Source: Pseudomonas canadensis
Lineage (GTDB): Bacteria; Pseudomonadota; Gammaproteobacteria; Pseudomonadales; Pseudomonadaceae
Assembly: GCF_000503215.1 (NCBI RefSeq)
Contig: NZ_AYTD01000011.1
Coordinates: 524,146 to 588,145, forward strand
DNA: 64,000 nt
Direction of reading: 5' to 3'
Below, piece after piece: positions 8,582-17,196 of this stretch. The translations under genes were made by a program, and so were the position numbers. The first letter of the stretch is position 1, and the number at the start of each line of letters is the position of its first letter. Under the pieces are notes generated by a model. The model did no database searches. It was given only the letters and a program-made list of their open reading frames with translations, and was not told where the DNA came from.

Positions 8582-9475
8582 ATGCGTTTACGTCATATCG
8601 AAGTGATTCAGGCCATCTTGCAGACCGGACACCCAGGCTTGGCCGCCGAGTGGTTGCAACTTTCCGTGGGCGAAGTGGAAGCGGCGCTCAAGGACGCCGA
8701 GCAGCAGCTTGGCTTCATGCTGTTCGCCAGTGTGCGTGGACGTTTGCAGGCCACCCGGGAAACCCTGGAACTGCAAGCCGAAATCGCCCACGTCTATGAA
8801 GCGCTGGAGCCGGTGCAACGTCTGGCCAGCCGTTTGAAACACCATCATGCCCCCACTCTGCGCGCCCTCTGCACGCCGCCCCTGGCCAGTCAACTGCTAC
8901 CGCAAAGCATTGCAGCGTTGCGCCGACGCTTTCAGGACACACCGTGTAACCTGTCGAGCCAACCGACCCGAGAGATTGTCAGGAGCCTGCTGCTGCACGA
9001 AGCCGATGTGGGTTTGAGCCTGCATGACCCGGAACATCCGCAAATCCACAGCACGGTACTGGCCCAAGGCAAACTGCAGTTGCTCGCCCCCCATGGCTGG
9101 CTCAAGCCCAAACAGAAATACATCGCGCTACAGGACCTGGCCGGGCAATCGATGATCGGCCTGGAAGGCCAGGACCCGCTCAGCCGCCTGCTGGATGCCA
9201 AGCTGCAGGCCCTGCGCCCGCTGCCGGTGGTACAGACGCGCGTACAGACCTACCAAATGATGCGCAGCATGGTGGAAGCCGGAGAAGGCCTGGCGGTGGT
9301 TGACCCCTTCACCGCCTTTGGCGCACGGGAGGCGGGGCTGGATGCGTGCCCCGTGTCGCCGCCGATCATGGTCAGCCTGTACGCGCTGACCCTCAAGGAC
9401 GGCACGTCCTCGCCGGCGCTGAATGCGCTGCTGGAGATCGTGACGCAGAAGGCCGAGGGCCTGCTGGCGGGTTAA
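8582..9475 (+). CDS. LysR-family transcriptional regulator
   Basis: This 297-residue regulator has an N-terminal LysR helix-turn-helix (MRLRHIEVIQAILQTGHPGLAAEWLQLSVGEVEAALKDAEQQLGFMLF, residues 1-48). A periplasmic-binding-protein-like effector domain follows (about 90-290). The helix-turn-helix is slightly divergent: the usual S-Q-P/S-x-L-S motif is replaced by LSVGEVEAAL. It does not sit divergently from an enzyme gene in the classical way; upstream is the membrane-anchored unknown at 8128-8472. Its stop codon overlaps the stop of the convergent GNAT gene. The target is unknown. Confidence 0.85.
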   Translation: MRLRHIEVIQAILQTGHPGLAAEWLQLSVGEVEAALKDAEQQLGFMLFASVRGRLQATRETLELQAEIAHVYEALEPVQRLASRLKHHHAPTLRALCTPPLASQLLPQSIAALRRRFQDTPCNLSSQPTREIVRSLLLHEADVGLSLHDPEHPQIHSTVLAQGKLQLLAPHGWLKPKQKYIALQDLAGQSMIGLEGQDPLSRLLDAKLQALRPLPVVQTRVQTYQMMRSMVEAGEGLAVVDPFTAFGAREAGLDACPVSPPIMVSLYALTLKDGTSSPALNALLEIVTQKAEGLLAG

Positions 9476-10053
9476 GTCTTGTCGACTTCGCTTTTGAACA
9501 GCCGATACCAGAATATCGCCACTTCGTGGGTCTGCGGGTCGATGCCGCGATAGCGCAGGTGGTCGACCCCACCCATCACGTAACCGCAACGCTCGTACAA
9601 ACGGCAGGCGCCGAGGTTGTTGTTCTGGGTTTCCAGCATCATGCCCGGCAGATTCTTTTTGCGACTCCAGAACTGCGCCACATCCAGCAACGCCTTCGCC
9701 ACCCCGTGACGCCGCGCAGGCAAGGCCACCGCCAGCTCATCGACATGGGCAAAACCGTTCCAGTTGGTGCTGACCACAATATGCCCCACCGGGCGATCAT
9801 CCAGGTAGGCCATGAAGATCGCACTGTCGGGCGCATCGCGGAAACTGGCGAACTCTTCGGGGTCGATGCCATAGCACTTGCGGTACGGCAAGATGCGTTC
9901 CACGGGCCATTGATCGACCCGCTTGCCCATCTGCGGCTCACCGTAGGCGCTGACCTCAAAGCTGAAATCATTGCCCCACACGTAGGCATCAAAGCCTTCG
10001 TCGGCGACCCTTACACTGAGCCCCGGATACTTCGGGTTCATTACAGCTTGCAT
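9472..10053 (-). CDS. GNAT-family N-acetyltransferase
   Basis: This 193-residue protein has the GNAT core in its second half: VDELAVALPARRHGVAKALLDVA (motif A, acetyl-CoA pyrophosphate binding, about 105-127). MLETQNNNLGACRLYERCGYV follows (motif B, about 140-160). The first half is a substrate-binding extension. I start at ATG 10053 because AAGGATGG lies just upstream; earlier in-frame ATGs are inside that box. The stop of the decarboxylase gene is 9 bases upstream, so the two are probably co-transcribed. The acceptor substrate, perhaps a polyamine or amine given the neighbour, is inference. Confidence 0.85.
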   Translation of the reverse strand: MQAVMNPKYPGLSVRVADEGFDAYVWGNDFSFEVSAYGEPQMGKRVDQWPVERILPYRKCYGIDPEEFASFRDAPDSAIFMAYLDDRPVGHIVVSTNWNGFAHVDELAVALPARRHGVAKALLDVAQFWSRKKNLPGMMLETQNNNLGACRLYERCGYVMGGVDHLRYRGIDPQTHEVAIFWYRLFKSEVDKT

Positions 10054-10061
10054 AACCATCC

Positions 10062-12317
10062 TTAACCCTTGATGCAATCGACGGTGTAACAACGACCACT
10101 GCCGTCATCTTCGTGTTGCAACCCATGAACATCGGCGACAAAACCGGGGAAACTGCTATCGAACGTCCGGGCAAACGCCAGGTAATCGATGATCGAGCGC
10201 GTCGACTCGGTAAAGCGCTCGCCCGGCATGATCAATGGGATGCCAGGCGGATAAGGCACCAGCATTACCGCTGCGACGCGGCCTTGCAAGGCGTCAATGG
10301 AAACCGCCTCCACTTCGCCCCTCACCAATTGGTCATAGGCGTCCGCCGGTTTCATCGCGATTTCCGGCAAGACGGTGTACATGCGCTTGAGGTGTTTGGC
10401 CGTGGCATTGCTGCGGTAACAGCCGTGCAGTTGGTTGCACAGGTCGCGCAAACCCAGCCCTTGGTAACGCGCCGGCCCTTGTGCAAACACCGAAGGCAGG
10501 CAACTGGCCAGGCTGACATTGGCGTCGTAACTGCGCTTGAATTCCAGCAGCTCGGTGAGCAAGGTACTCCATTTGCCCTTGGTGATGCCCATGGAGAACA
10601 ACACAAGGAAGGAATACAGCCCGGTTTTTTCCACCACCAGACCACGCTCCCAGAGGAATTTGCTGACGACCGCTGCGGGAATTCCGCAATCGCTGAGGGC
10701 TCCGCCGGCATTGAGGCCGGGCATCACCAGCGTGACTTTGATCGGGTCCAGCAACACATAGTCTTCGGCTACGTCGCCGAAGCCATGCCAATCATCCTCA
10801 GGGTGCAACAGCCAATCTGCGGTGACGACGCGGTCGATTCCCGCTACTGATGGCGGCTGCCAGATCGAAAACCACCAATCCTCTTCAGCAATGTGCTGGC
10901 GCAGGTTGGCCAGGGCACGGCGGAAACTCAGCGCCTCGTCGAACATTTCCTGCAACAGCGAACGCCCGGCCGGACCTTCCATCATCGCCGACGCCACATC
11001 CAGCGAGGCAATGATGCTGTATTGCGGCGAGGTGGAGATGTGCATCATGAAGGCTTCGTTGAAACGGTCACGGTCCAGCTGGCGTGCGCCGCCGTCCTGC
11101 ACATGGATCATCGAGGCCTGGCTGAAGGCCGCCAGCAGCTTATGGGTCGAGTGGGTGGTGAACACCAGCGGGCTGTCTGGCGTACGCGAAGTACCCATCC
11201 CGTAGCGCCCGGAGAAGAACTCATGAAACGCGGCATAGGCGTACCAAGCCTCGTCAAAATGCAACACCTCGACGCTGTTGCCCAGTTGCTGCTTGATCAG
11301 CTCGGCGTTGTAGCACAGGCCGTCGTAGGTGGAGTTGGTGACCACGGCCAGTTTCACTTTCGGCGGGCGGCCATGGGTGAGCGGGCTGGCGTCGATCTTG
11401 GCGCGGATGGATTCGGGGCTGAATTCGCTCAAGGGAATCGGGCCGATAATCCCGAGTTCGTTGCGTTCGGGGCACAGGTACAGCGGGATGGCGCCGGTCA
11501 TGATGATCGAGTGCAGCACCGACTTGTGGCAATTGCGGTCCACCAGCACCAGGTCATCACGCCCGACCATGGAATGCCAGACGATCTTGTTCGCGGTGGA
11601 GGTGCCGTTGATCACAAAGAAGGTGTGGTCAGCGCCAAAGTTGCGCGCAGCGCGGGCCTCGGCTTCGGCCAACGGGCCGGTGTGGTCCAGCAACGAGCCG
11701 AGTTCAGGCACTGATACCGACAGGTCCGAGCGCAGGGTGTTTTCCCCGAAGAACTGATGAAACGCCTGCCCCACCGGGCTCTTGCGGTAGGCCACGCCAC
11801 CGCCGTGGCCCGGGGTGTGCCAGGAGTAGTTGGAGTCAGCGGTGTGCTGCACCAGCGCCTTGAAGAATGGCGGCAACAGGCCATCCAGGTAAGTGCGCGC
11901 CGCACGCGCGACTTGCCGCGCGAGAAACGGCACGGTGTCTTCGAACAGATAGAGAATGCCGCGCAGCTGGTTGAGTTCACTCATGGCGTCAGCCGGTGCG
12001 TTTTCCAGGGTGACTTGCTCGCCCAACGCAAAGATCGGCAAATTGGGCGCCCGCAGCCGCGCCAGGCGGATCAGCTCGACCATATTTTGCAGCAGGTGGG
12101 TATTTTCACCAGCCCCTTCGGCGGCGATCAGCATGCATGCCAGGCCATGATGGGTAGAAGCCACCAGTCGTCCTTCGGCGTAATCCATTGCGGAAAAAAT
12201 ACTGAAACCCTCTTGTTCCAGCTCTCGGGCGATGCCTCGGACCCGGTCACCGGCAACGGTGTCGGCCTTGATGTCGCGGTGCACGATAAGGACGGGGAAC
12301 TTCAGGTCTTTATACAT
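10062..12317 (-). CDS. ldcA: Orn/Lys/Arg decarboxylase, lysine-decarboxylase type
   Basis: This 751-residue fold-type I PLP enzyme has the three parts of the bacterial inducible decarboxylases. They are an N-terminal response-regulator-like wing (residues 1-130), a PLP core with the Schiff-base lysine in TTHSTHKLLAAFSQAS (Lys about 393), and a C-terminal domain. The length and N-terminus (MYKDLKFPVLIVHRD) match what I know of P. aeruginosa LdcA (PA1818), which makes cadaverine from lysine. The same gene sits near dnaQ there. Arginine or ornithine decarboxylase activity cannot be excluded from sequence. It is followed closely by the GNAT gene. Confidence 0.85.
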   Translation of the reverse strand: MYKDLKFPVLIVHRDIKADTVAGDRVRGIARELEQEGFSIFSAMDYAEGRLVASTHHGLACMLIAAEGAGENTHLLQNMVELIRLARLRAPNLPIFALGEQVTLENAPADAMSELNQLRGILYLFEDTVPFLARQVARAARTYLDGLLPPFFKALVQHTADSNYSWHTPGHGGGVAYRKSPVGQAFHQFFGENTLRSDLSVSVPELGSLLDHTGPLAEAEARAARNFGADHTFFVINGTSTANKIVWHSMVGRDDLVLVDRNCHKSVLHSIIMTGAIPLYLCPERNELGIIGPIPLSEFSPESIRAKIDASPLTHGRPPKVKLAVVTNSTYDGLCYNAELIKQQLGNSVEVLHFDEAWYAYAAFHEFFSGRYGMGTSRTPDSPLVFTTHSTHKLLAAFSQASMIHVQDGGARQLDRDRFNEAFMMHISTSPQYSIIASLDVASAMMEGPAGRSLLQEMFDEALSFRRALANLRQHIAEEDWWFSIWQPPSVAGIDRVVTADWLLHPEDDWHGFGDVAEDYVLLDPIKVTLVMPGLNAGGALSDCGIPAAVVSKFLWERGLVVEKTGLYSFLVLFSMGITKGKWSTLLTELLEFKRSYDANVSLASCLPSVFAQGPARYQGLGLRDLCNQLHGCYRSNATAKHLKRMYTVLPEIAMKPADAYDQLVRGEVEAVSIDALQGRVAAVMLVPYPPGIPLIMPGERFTESTRSIIDYLAFARTFDSSFPGFVADVHGLQHEDDGSGRCYTVDCIKG

Positions 12318-12408
12318 CAGCGCTTGTAGTCCTGAGGGCTATGCACTCAAGGGTAGAAGCTGGAAGCGGATGTGGCGAATGAAGATTTCGAACAGGCAAC
12401 ACACCCCT

Positions 12409-12491
12409 TGTAGGAGCCGGCTTGCCGGCGATGGCGGCCTCGAAACTATCGCAGGGTTCAAGGGCCCATCGCCGGCAAGCCGGCTCCTACA
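12409..12491. repeat. REP doublet
   Basis: TGTAGGAGCCGGCTTGCCGG and the inverted CCGGCAAGCCGGCTCCTACA enclose a short loop, between the start of ldcA and the end of dnaQ. TGTAGGAGCCGG subfamily. Confidence 0.9.
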
Positions 12492-12502
12492 GGGAGGGTG
12501 GG

Positions 12503-13249
12503 TTATTGCTGGGTCAGTTGGGTCCACAACGCCGGAGCACCCGCCGACTTGGCAATCGCTTCCAGCCGCGCCGCGTGCTCGGCCAGGTCCTGCTCACTGG
12601 CGCGAATAATCGGGGTCGGTTTGCGATCCGCCGGCAACCGGCGGATTTCCGAAGGACGGTTGCCCGAGCCTTCCGCCGAACCGCTGCCATCGGAGGCGTT
12701 ACCGGCCAGAGACAGGCTGGTCTGCCCGCCAGTCATGGTCAGGTAGACGTCGGCAAGAATCTCGGAGTCGAGCAAGGCGCCGTGAAGTTCACGGCCGGAG
12801 TTGTCGACGCCATAACGCTTGCACAACGCATCGAGGCTGTTGCGTTGGCCGGGGTGACGCTCACGGGCCATCATCAAGGTGTCGAGGATCGAGCAGTGCT
12901 GGGAAATGTCTGCACGATCGGTCTGCCCCATCAGGGCAAATTCGTTGTTGATGAAGCCGACGTCGAACGCCGCGTTATGGATGATCAGCTGCGCACCGTT
13001 AATGAATTCGAAGAACTCATCGGCAACTTCAGCGAAACGCGGCTTGCCCTTGAGGAATTCGTCGGTGATGCCGTGGACGCCAATCGCACCCTCGTCACTG
13101 TCGCGGTCCGGTTGCAGGTAGACGTGGAAGTGACGCCCAGTGAGGCGGCGACCCATCAATTCGACACAGCCGATTTCAATGATCCGGTGGCCGTCGGTCA
13201 CCGGCATGCCGGTGGTTTCGGTATCGAGTACAACAGATCGGATGGCCAT
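12503..13249 (-). CDS. dnaQ: DNA polymerase III epsilon subunit (proofreading exonuclease)
   Basis: This 248-residue protein is the 3'-5' exonuclease of the replicative polymerase. Exo I is at VVLDTETTGM (Asp9 and Glu11). Exo II follows within HNAAFDVGFINNEF, and the Exo III epsilon H-x-A-L-x-D motif is in ELHGALLDSEILADVYL. The C-terminal third (about 180-248) is the linker and alpha-binding tail. Next to rnhA, as in most gamma-proteobacteria, but both here run on the same strand with a 64-base gap rather than divergently as in E. coli. A very secure assignment. Confidence 0.96.
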   Translation of the reverse strand: MAIRSVVLDTETTGMPVTDGHRIIEIGCVELMGRRLTGRHFHVYLQPDRDSDEGAIGVHGITDEFLKGKPRFAEVADEFFEFINGAQLIIHNAAFDVGFINNEFALMGQTDRADISQHCSILDTLMMARERHPGQRNSLDALCKRYGVDNSGRELHGALLDSEILADVYLTMTGGQTSLSLAGNASDGSGSAEGSGNRPSEIRRLPADRKPTPIIRASEQDLAEHAARLEAIAKSAGAPALWTQLTQQ

Positions 13250-13313
13250 CAGGGTTCAGCTCTCAACGGTGTAGTGTGATTCAAGGGTCGCGATATTAAC
13301 ACGTGAGTCGGCA

Positions 13314-13766
13314 TCAGCTCTGCTTGTAGCCGCGCACTTCGTCCACGCCACGGTTGGCCAACTGGTCGGCGCGTTCGTTGCCAGGGTGGCCGATGTGACC
13401 GCGCACCCACTTCCAGGTGATGTCATGGCGATTGCATTGCTCATCGAGCAGTTGCCACAGGTCGGCATTCTTCACCGGTTCCTTGGCCGCCGTCTTCCAG
13501 CCGCGCTTCTTCCAATTGACCATCCACTCGTTGATGCCCTTCATCACGTATTGCGAGTCGGTCACCAACAGCACGTTGCAACGGCGCTTGAGTTCTTCCA
13601 GGCCGCGAATGGCGCCCATCAGCTCCATGCGGTTATTGGTGGTATTGGGTTCGCCGCCCCACAACTCTTTCTCCACGCCCTTGCACACCAGCAACGCGCC
13701 CCAGCCGCCAGGGCCGGGGTTGCCCTTGCAGGCGCCATCGGTGAAGAGTTCTACGCTATCGGTCAT
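13314..13766 (-). CDS. rnhA: Ribonuclease HI
   Basis: This 150-residue enzyme cuts the RNA strand of RNA:DNA hybrids. With the start at ATG 13766, the four catalytic acids fall at Asp10, Glu48, Asp70 and Asp134, exactly the E. coli numbering. They lie in [37 protein letters not shown] and [10 protein letters not shown]. An upstream ATG at 13784 would add six residues and has no clear ribosome-binding site, so I prefer 13766. It lies between yafS and dnaQ, and probably shares their transcript. Confidence 0.95.
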   Translation of the reverse strand: MTDSVELFTDGACKGNPGPGGWGALLVCKGVEKELWGGEPNTTNNRMELMGAIRGLEELKRRCNVLLVTDSQYVMKGINEWMVNWKKRGWKTAAKEPVKNADLWQLLDEQCNRHDITWKWVRGHIGHPGNERADQLANRGVDEVRGYKQS

Positions 13767-13796
13767 CGGTTGCTCGGTATTCATTTAAAAAGAGGG

Positions 13797-14555
13797 TCAT
13801 GCGTCGCTTTGCTTGCGGTTGACCTTGGCCATCGGCATCGGCACCAACTTGCCCATCGGCTCGCGGCGCACCTGTTGCACTGGCCGCAACCCGACCACGA
13901 TCTTGCGCGCCACCAGCAGATAGAAGCCGCCACCCGACAATTGCCAGGCACCTGCGCGGCGCTCCCAGCCGGCCAGACGGGCTTGCCACTTGGTCGACGC
14001 AAGCGGCGGACGATAGCACCCGAAGCGACGTTTCTCCAGCGCGAAGCCCAGCAGGTTCAGCCAGTCCCCCACCCGTTGCGGCGAGATGCAACGCGCCTGG
14101 CGCAAGGCGTCGTGGGCGAACACATGGCGCAAGCCCCAACTGCTCCAGGGGTTGATCCCGACAATCAGCAAATGGCCACCCGGACGGACGCTGCTCGCCG
14201 CTTCGCGCAGCAAGCCGTGGGGCGACAGGCAGAAATCCAGGCCATGCTGCAACACCACCACATCGGCGGCGTGCTCGCTCAACGGCCAGGCCTGTTCCTC
14301 GCAGACAATCTCCACCCCCGGCAACGGTGCACCCAGGCGCACATTACGCTGAACCTGGGGCGCACACGGCGGCGTTTCGGCCGAAGGGCCGTAATGCACC
14401 AGGTAGCCGCCAAAGAACCGGCCCAACTCGTCGTCGAGCATGCGTCGTTCTTCGTCCAGCAGAAATTGCCCGATCGGACCGGACAGCCATTCACGGGCTG
14501 CGCTGATCAGGGCCAGCCACTCAGGATCGGCCTGGGCGAACGCTTTATCAGTCAT
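13797..14555 (-). CDS. YafS-like SAM-dependent methyltransferase
   Basis: This 252-residue protein resembles YafS, the methyltransferase that sits beside gloB and rnhA in E. coli and pseudomonads. Motif I is degenerate, but [47 protein letters not shown] (about 93-140) is the class I post-I to motif III region. I start at ATG 14555, because GGAG is six bases upstream; an ATG four codons earlier overlaps that box. It is divergent from gloB across 65 bases. The substrate is unknown. The C-terminus ([21 protein letters not shown]) is strongly basic. Confidence 0.85.
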   Translation of the reverse strand: MTDKAFAQADPEWLALISAAREWLSGPIGQFLLDEERRMLDDELGRFFGGYLVHYGPSAETPPCAPQVQRNVRLGAPLPGVEIVCEEQAWPLSEHAADVVVLQHGLDFCLSPHGLLREAASSVRPGGHLLIVGINPWSSWGLRHVFAHDALRQARCISPQRVGDWLNLLGFALEKRRFGCYRPPLASTKWQARLAGWERRAGAWQLSGGGFYLLVARKIVVGLRPVQQVRREPMGKLVPMPMAKVNRKQSDA

Positions 14556-14620
14556 TGCATTCTCCAACTCGCCTAGACGTTCTAAGATGCACCAATGTGT
14601 TCAGCTTGGCGAATCGAAGA

Positions 14621-15388
14621 ATGATACAGATCAGTGCCCTGCCCGCCTTCACCGATAACTACATCTGGTTGTTACAAGACCCGAGCACCCAGCGCTGCGC
14701 CGTGGTCGACCCCGGCGATGCCGCGCCGGTGCTGGCCTGGCTCAAGCTAAACCCTGAGTGGGTCCTGAGCGACATCCTGATCACTCACCACCACCACGAC
14801 CATGTCGGCGGCGTCGAACAACTCAAACGGGTGACTGACGCCAAGGTCTACGGCCCGGCCAACGAAAAGATCCCGGCGCGGGACGTAGCCTTGAACGATA
14901 ACGACCGTATCACGGTGCTCGGCTGGGACTTCGACATTTATACCGTGCCTGGCCACACCCTGGGCCATATCGCCTTTTATCATCAGGGCGTGCTGTTCTG
15001 TGGCGACACCCTGTTCGCCGCCGGCTGCGGGCGCCTGTTCGAAGGCACGCCGGAACAGATGCACACCTCACTTGAGCGCTTGGCCGCACTCCCCGCCGAC
15101 ACCTTGGTGTACTGCACCCACGAATACACACAAAGCAACCTCAAGTTTGCCCAGGCCGTCGAACCGGATAACGCCGATATCGCCGAACGGGTGGAAAACG
15201 TCCGCCAATTGCGCGAACGTGGCGAGATCACGCTGCCTTCCAACCTGGCCCTGGAAAAGCGCACCAACCCCTTTCTGCGCACCTCTGAAACATCCGTTAA
15301 ACAAAAAGCGGACGAACGGAATGGCCGCGACAACCGCTCTGGGGCCGAGGTGTTTGCTAGCTTGAGGGCTTGGAAAGATAAGTTCTAA
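14621..15388 (+). CDS. gloB: Hydroxyacylglutathione hydrolase (glyoxalase II)
   Basis: This 255-residue metallo-beta-lactamase-fold enzyme hydrolyses S-lactoylglutathione to lactate and glutathione, the second step of methylglyoxal detoxification. The metal site [10 protein letters not shown] is at residues 55-64; the later [31 protein letters not shown] and CTHEYT segments supply the remaining ligands. The C-terminal glutathione-binding region ends in [12 protein letters not shown] start at ATG 14621 ([14 protein letters not shown]), the family's usual start. It is divergent from yafS and lies directly before mltD, as in related pseudomonads. Confidence 0.95.
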   Translation: MIQISALPAFTDNYIWLLQDPSTQRCAVVDPGDAAPVLAWLKLNPEWVLSDILITHHHHDHVGGVEQLKRVTDAKVYGPANEKIPARDVALNDNDRITVLGWDFDIYTVPGHTLGHIAFYHQGVLFCGDTLFAAGCGRLFEGTPEQMHTSLERLAALPADTLVYCTHEYTQSNLKFAQAVEPDNADIAERVENVRQLRERGEITLPSNLALEKRTNPFLRTSETSVKQKADERNGRDNRSGAEVFASLRAWKDKF

Positions 15389-15421
15389 CGGGATGCAATC
15401 TGATACGTAATTTCTGAATGG

Positions 15422-15450
15422 TTGACCGGAACCAAACGGGTTTCTAGAAT
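15422..15450 (+). promoter_or_regulatory. Sigma-70 promoter before mltD
   Basis: TTGACC (15422-15427) and TAGAAT (15445-15450) are separated by exactly 17 bases, 37 bases before the mltD ATG. This is one of the best sigma-70-like promoters in the window. Confidence 0.6.
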
Positions 15451-15486
15451 CGCCCGACATTTTTGCCCGGAACTTACTTCCAGCCA

Positions 15487-16902
15487 ATGTCGTCATCTAT
15501 TCGTAAATCCAACCATTCAGACGCATTGACCCGCCTGGCTCAAGCTGTGGCGGTGGCTGTGTCCGCTACGCTGGCGGGCTGCCAATCAAGCAATTTCACC
15601 GCACAATCCACCGTGCAACCCAAGCCAAACCTCAGCGCCAAGATCAAACAGAAACCCGTCATCTGGCTTTCGGAAAAACCGGCTCCCGAAGTGCCCCAGG
15701 ATGTTTGGGAACGTATGCGACGGGGCTTTCAATTGCAGGATGGTGTAGGCGTCAACCCACGTATCGAGCAACAGCGACTGTGGTTCGCCAGCAACCCTTC
15801 CTTCCTTGAGAACGCCGGCGAACGCGGCAGCCTCTACATTCATTACATCGTCGAACGCCTTGAAGAACGCAACATGCCCCTGGAGCTGGCGCTGCTGCCA
15901 GTGATTGAAAGCGCCTACAACCCAATGGCCTATTCGCGCAGCGATGCAGTCGGCTTGTGGCAGTTCATCCCCTCCACCGGGCGCTACTTCAACCTGCGCC
16001 AGACCCGCGCCTATGATGGCCGTCGCGACATCACCGCCTCCACCACCGCCGCCCTTGACTACCTGACCCGTTTGCACGACATGTTCAACGGTGACTGGCT
16101 GCTGGCCCTTGCCGCCTACAACGCAGGCGAAGGCACGGTGAGCCGGGCGATCGAGCGCAACGAGAAGCTCGGCCTGCCGACCGACTACTGGAACCTGCCC
16201 CTGCCCCAGGAAACCAAGGACTACGTGCCCAAGTTCCTGGCGCTGTCCCAAGTGGTGCTGGCGCCCGAGGCCTATGGCGTCAACCTGAACCCGATTGCCA
16301 ACACGCCGTATTTCGAAGTGGTTGAAGTCAAGCAAAGCATGGACCTGTCACGGGTTGCCGCGCTGGCCGAGATCGACGAAGACGAACTGTTCCAGCTCAA
16401 CCCCGCGCTGAAGCAGCGCACCACCCTGGATGGCCCGCAGCATCTGCTGGTGCCGAGCTCCAAGGCGCAACTGCTCACCAGCACCCTTTCGACGATGAAG
16501 CCTGAAGAATTGCTGGCGATGCGTCCGAAAAAGCAGGTGTTCGACGAAGTCGAGACCGCTCGGGTTGCCGGGCGTACCCGCAGCTACAAGGTGCGCAGTG
16601 GCGACAACCTGACGCTGATCGCCAAGGCCAACAAGGTCGACGTGCATGACCTGCAGCGCTGGAACAAGCTCAACGGCCAGGCCCTCAAGGTCGGCCAGAC
16701 CCTGGTGATGCAGGACACGCGCAAGCTGGTGGCCAAGGCTGACAGCAAGAAGCCGGTGCAATACAAGGTCAAGAAAGGCGACTCGCTGTACATCGTCGCC
16801 AAGCGTTTCAACGTTGAGATGCAACATCTCAAGCGTTGGAACCCGCGCACTGGCCAGGCGCTGAAGCCGGGGCAGATGCTGGTAGTTTCCGGGCCACGCT
16901 GA
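15487..16902 (+). CDS. mltD: Membrane-bound lytic murein transglycosylase D
   Basis: This 471-residue outer-membrane lipoprotein cleaves peptidoglycan glycan strands. The signal ends in a lipobox, SATLAGCQSS, with Cys32 for lipidation. The SLT domain holds the catalytic Glu in LPVIESAYNPMAYSRSDAVG (Glu about 141) and then LAAYNAGEGTV. Two LysM peptidoglycan-binding repeats follow, YKVRSGDNLTLIAKANKVD (about 370-415) and YKVKKGDSLYIVAKRFNVE (about 428-471). I use ATG 15487; a TTG/ATG nine codons upstream gives no better start. A good sigma-70 promoter precedes it, and an unusually long REP array follows. Confidence 0.95.
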   Translation: MSSSIRKSNHSDALTRLAQAVAVAVSATLAGCQSSNFTAQSTVQPKPNLSAKIKQKPVIWLSEKPAPEVPQDVWERMRRGFQLQDGVGVNPRIEQQRLWFASNPSFLENAGERGSLYIHYIVERLEERNMPLELALLPVIESAYNPMAYSRSDAVGLWQFIPSTGRYFNLRQTRAYDGRRDITASTTAALDYLTRLHDMFNGDWLLALAAYNAGEGTVSRAIERNEKLGLPTDYWNLPLPQETKDYVPKFLALSQVVLAPEAYGVNLNPIANTPYFEVVEVKQSMDLSRVAALAEIDEDELFQLNPALKQRTTLDGPQHLLVPSSKAQLLTSTLSTMKPEELLAMRPKKQVFDEVETARVAGRTRSYKVRSGDNLTLIAKANKVDVHDLQRWNKLNGQALKVGQTLVMQDTRKLVAKADSKKPVQYKVKKGDSLYIVAKRFNVEMQHLKRWNPRTGQALKPGQMLVVSGPR

Positions 16903-16923
16903 CTAACAAACAAAGCTTGTTTG

Positions 16924-17087
16924 TGTGAGCGGGCTTTGTGGTGAGCGGGCTTGCCCCGCGCTGGGCTGCGCAGCAGCCCTAAAACCATGCAATGCGTTTT
17001 GTCTGGAACAATGCGTATAGCCAACGGGGCTGCTGCGCAACCCAGCGCGGGGCAAGCCCGCTCACCACAGCAAGCCCGCTCACCACG
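16924..17087. repeat. Long nested REP palindrome with duplicated outer arms
   Basis: GTGGTGAGCGGGCTTGCCCC (from 16938) continues into GCGCTGGGCTGCGCAGCAGCCC, and the inverted copy runs 17026-17068. Each flank also carries a second copy of the outer arm: GTGAGCGGGCTTTGTG at 16925 and AAGCCCGCTCACCAC at 17073. It is longer than the other REPs here and of a different subfamily (GTGAGCGGGCTTGCCCC). It lies between mltD and nppA1. Confidence 0.8.
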
Positions 17088-17196
17088 CAAGCCAGCGCCA
17101 CATGGAATCTCCGTCAGCCGACCGGCTTTTTCCAACCGGAACAAGCTGTTACTGTACCGATCATAAAGCGCAAGCCGCCTGGATCGGATCCCTGAC

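Noticed and set aside
13386..14576. 396-residue plus-strand frame across rnhA and yafS
   Set aside because: Antisense shadow; no start context and no recognisable fold.
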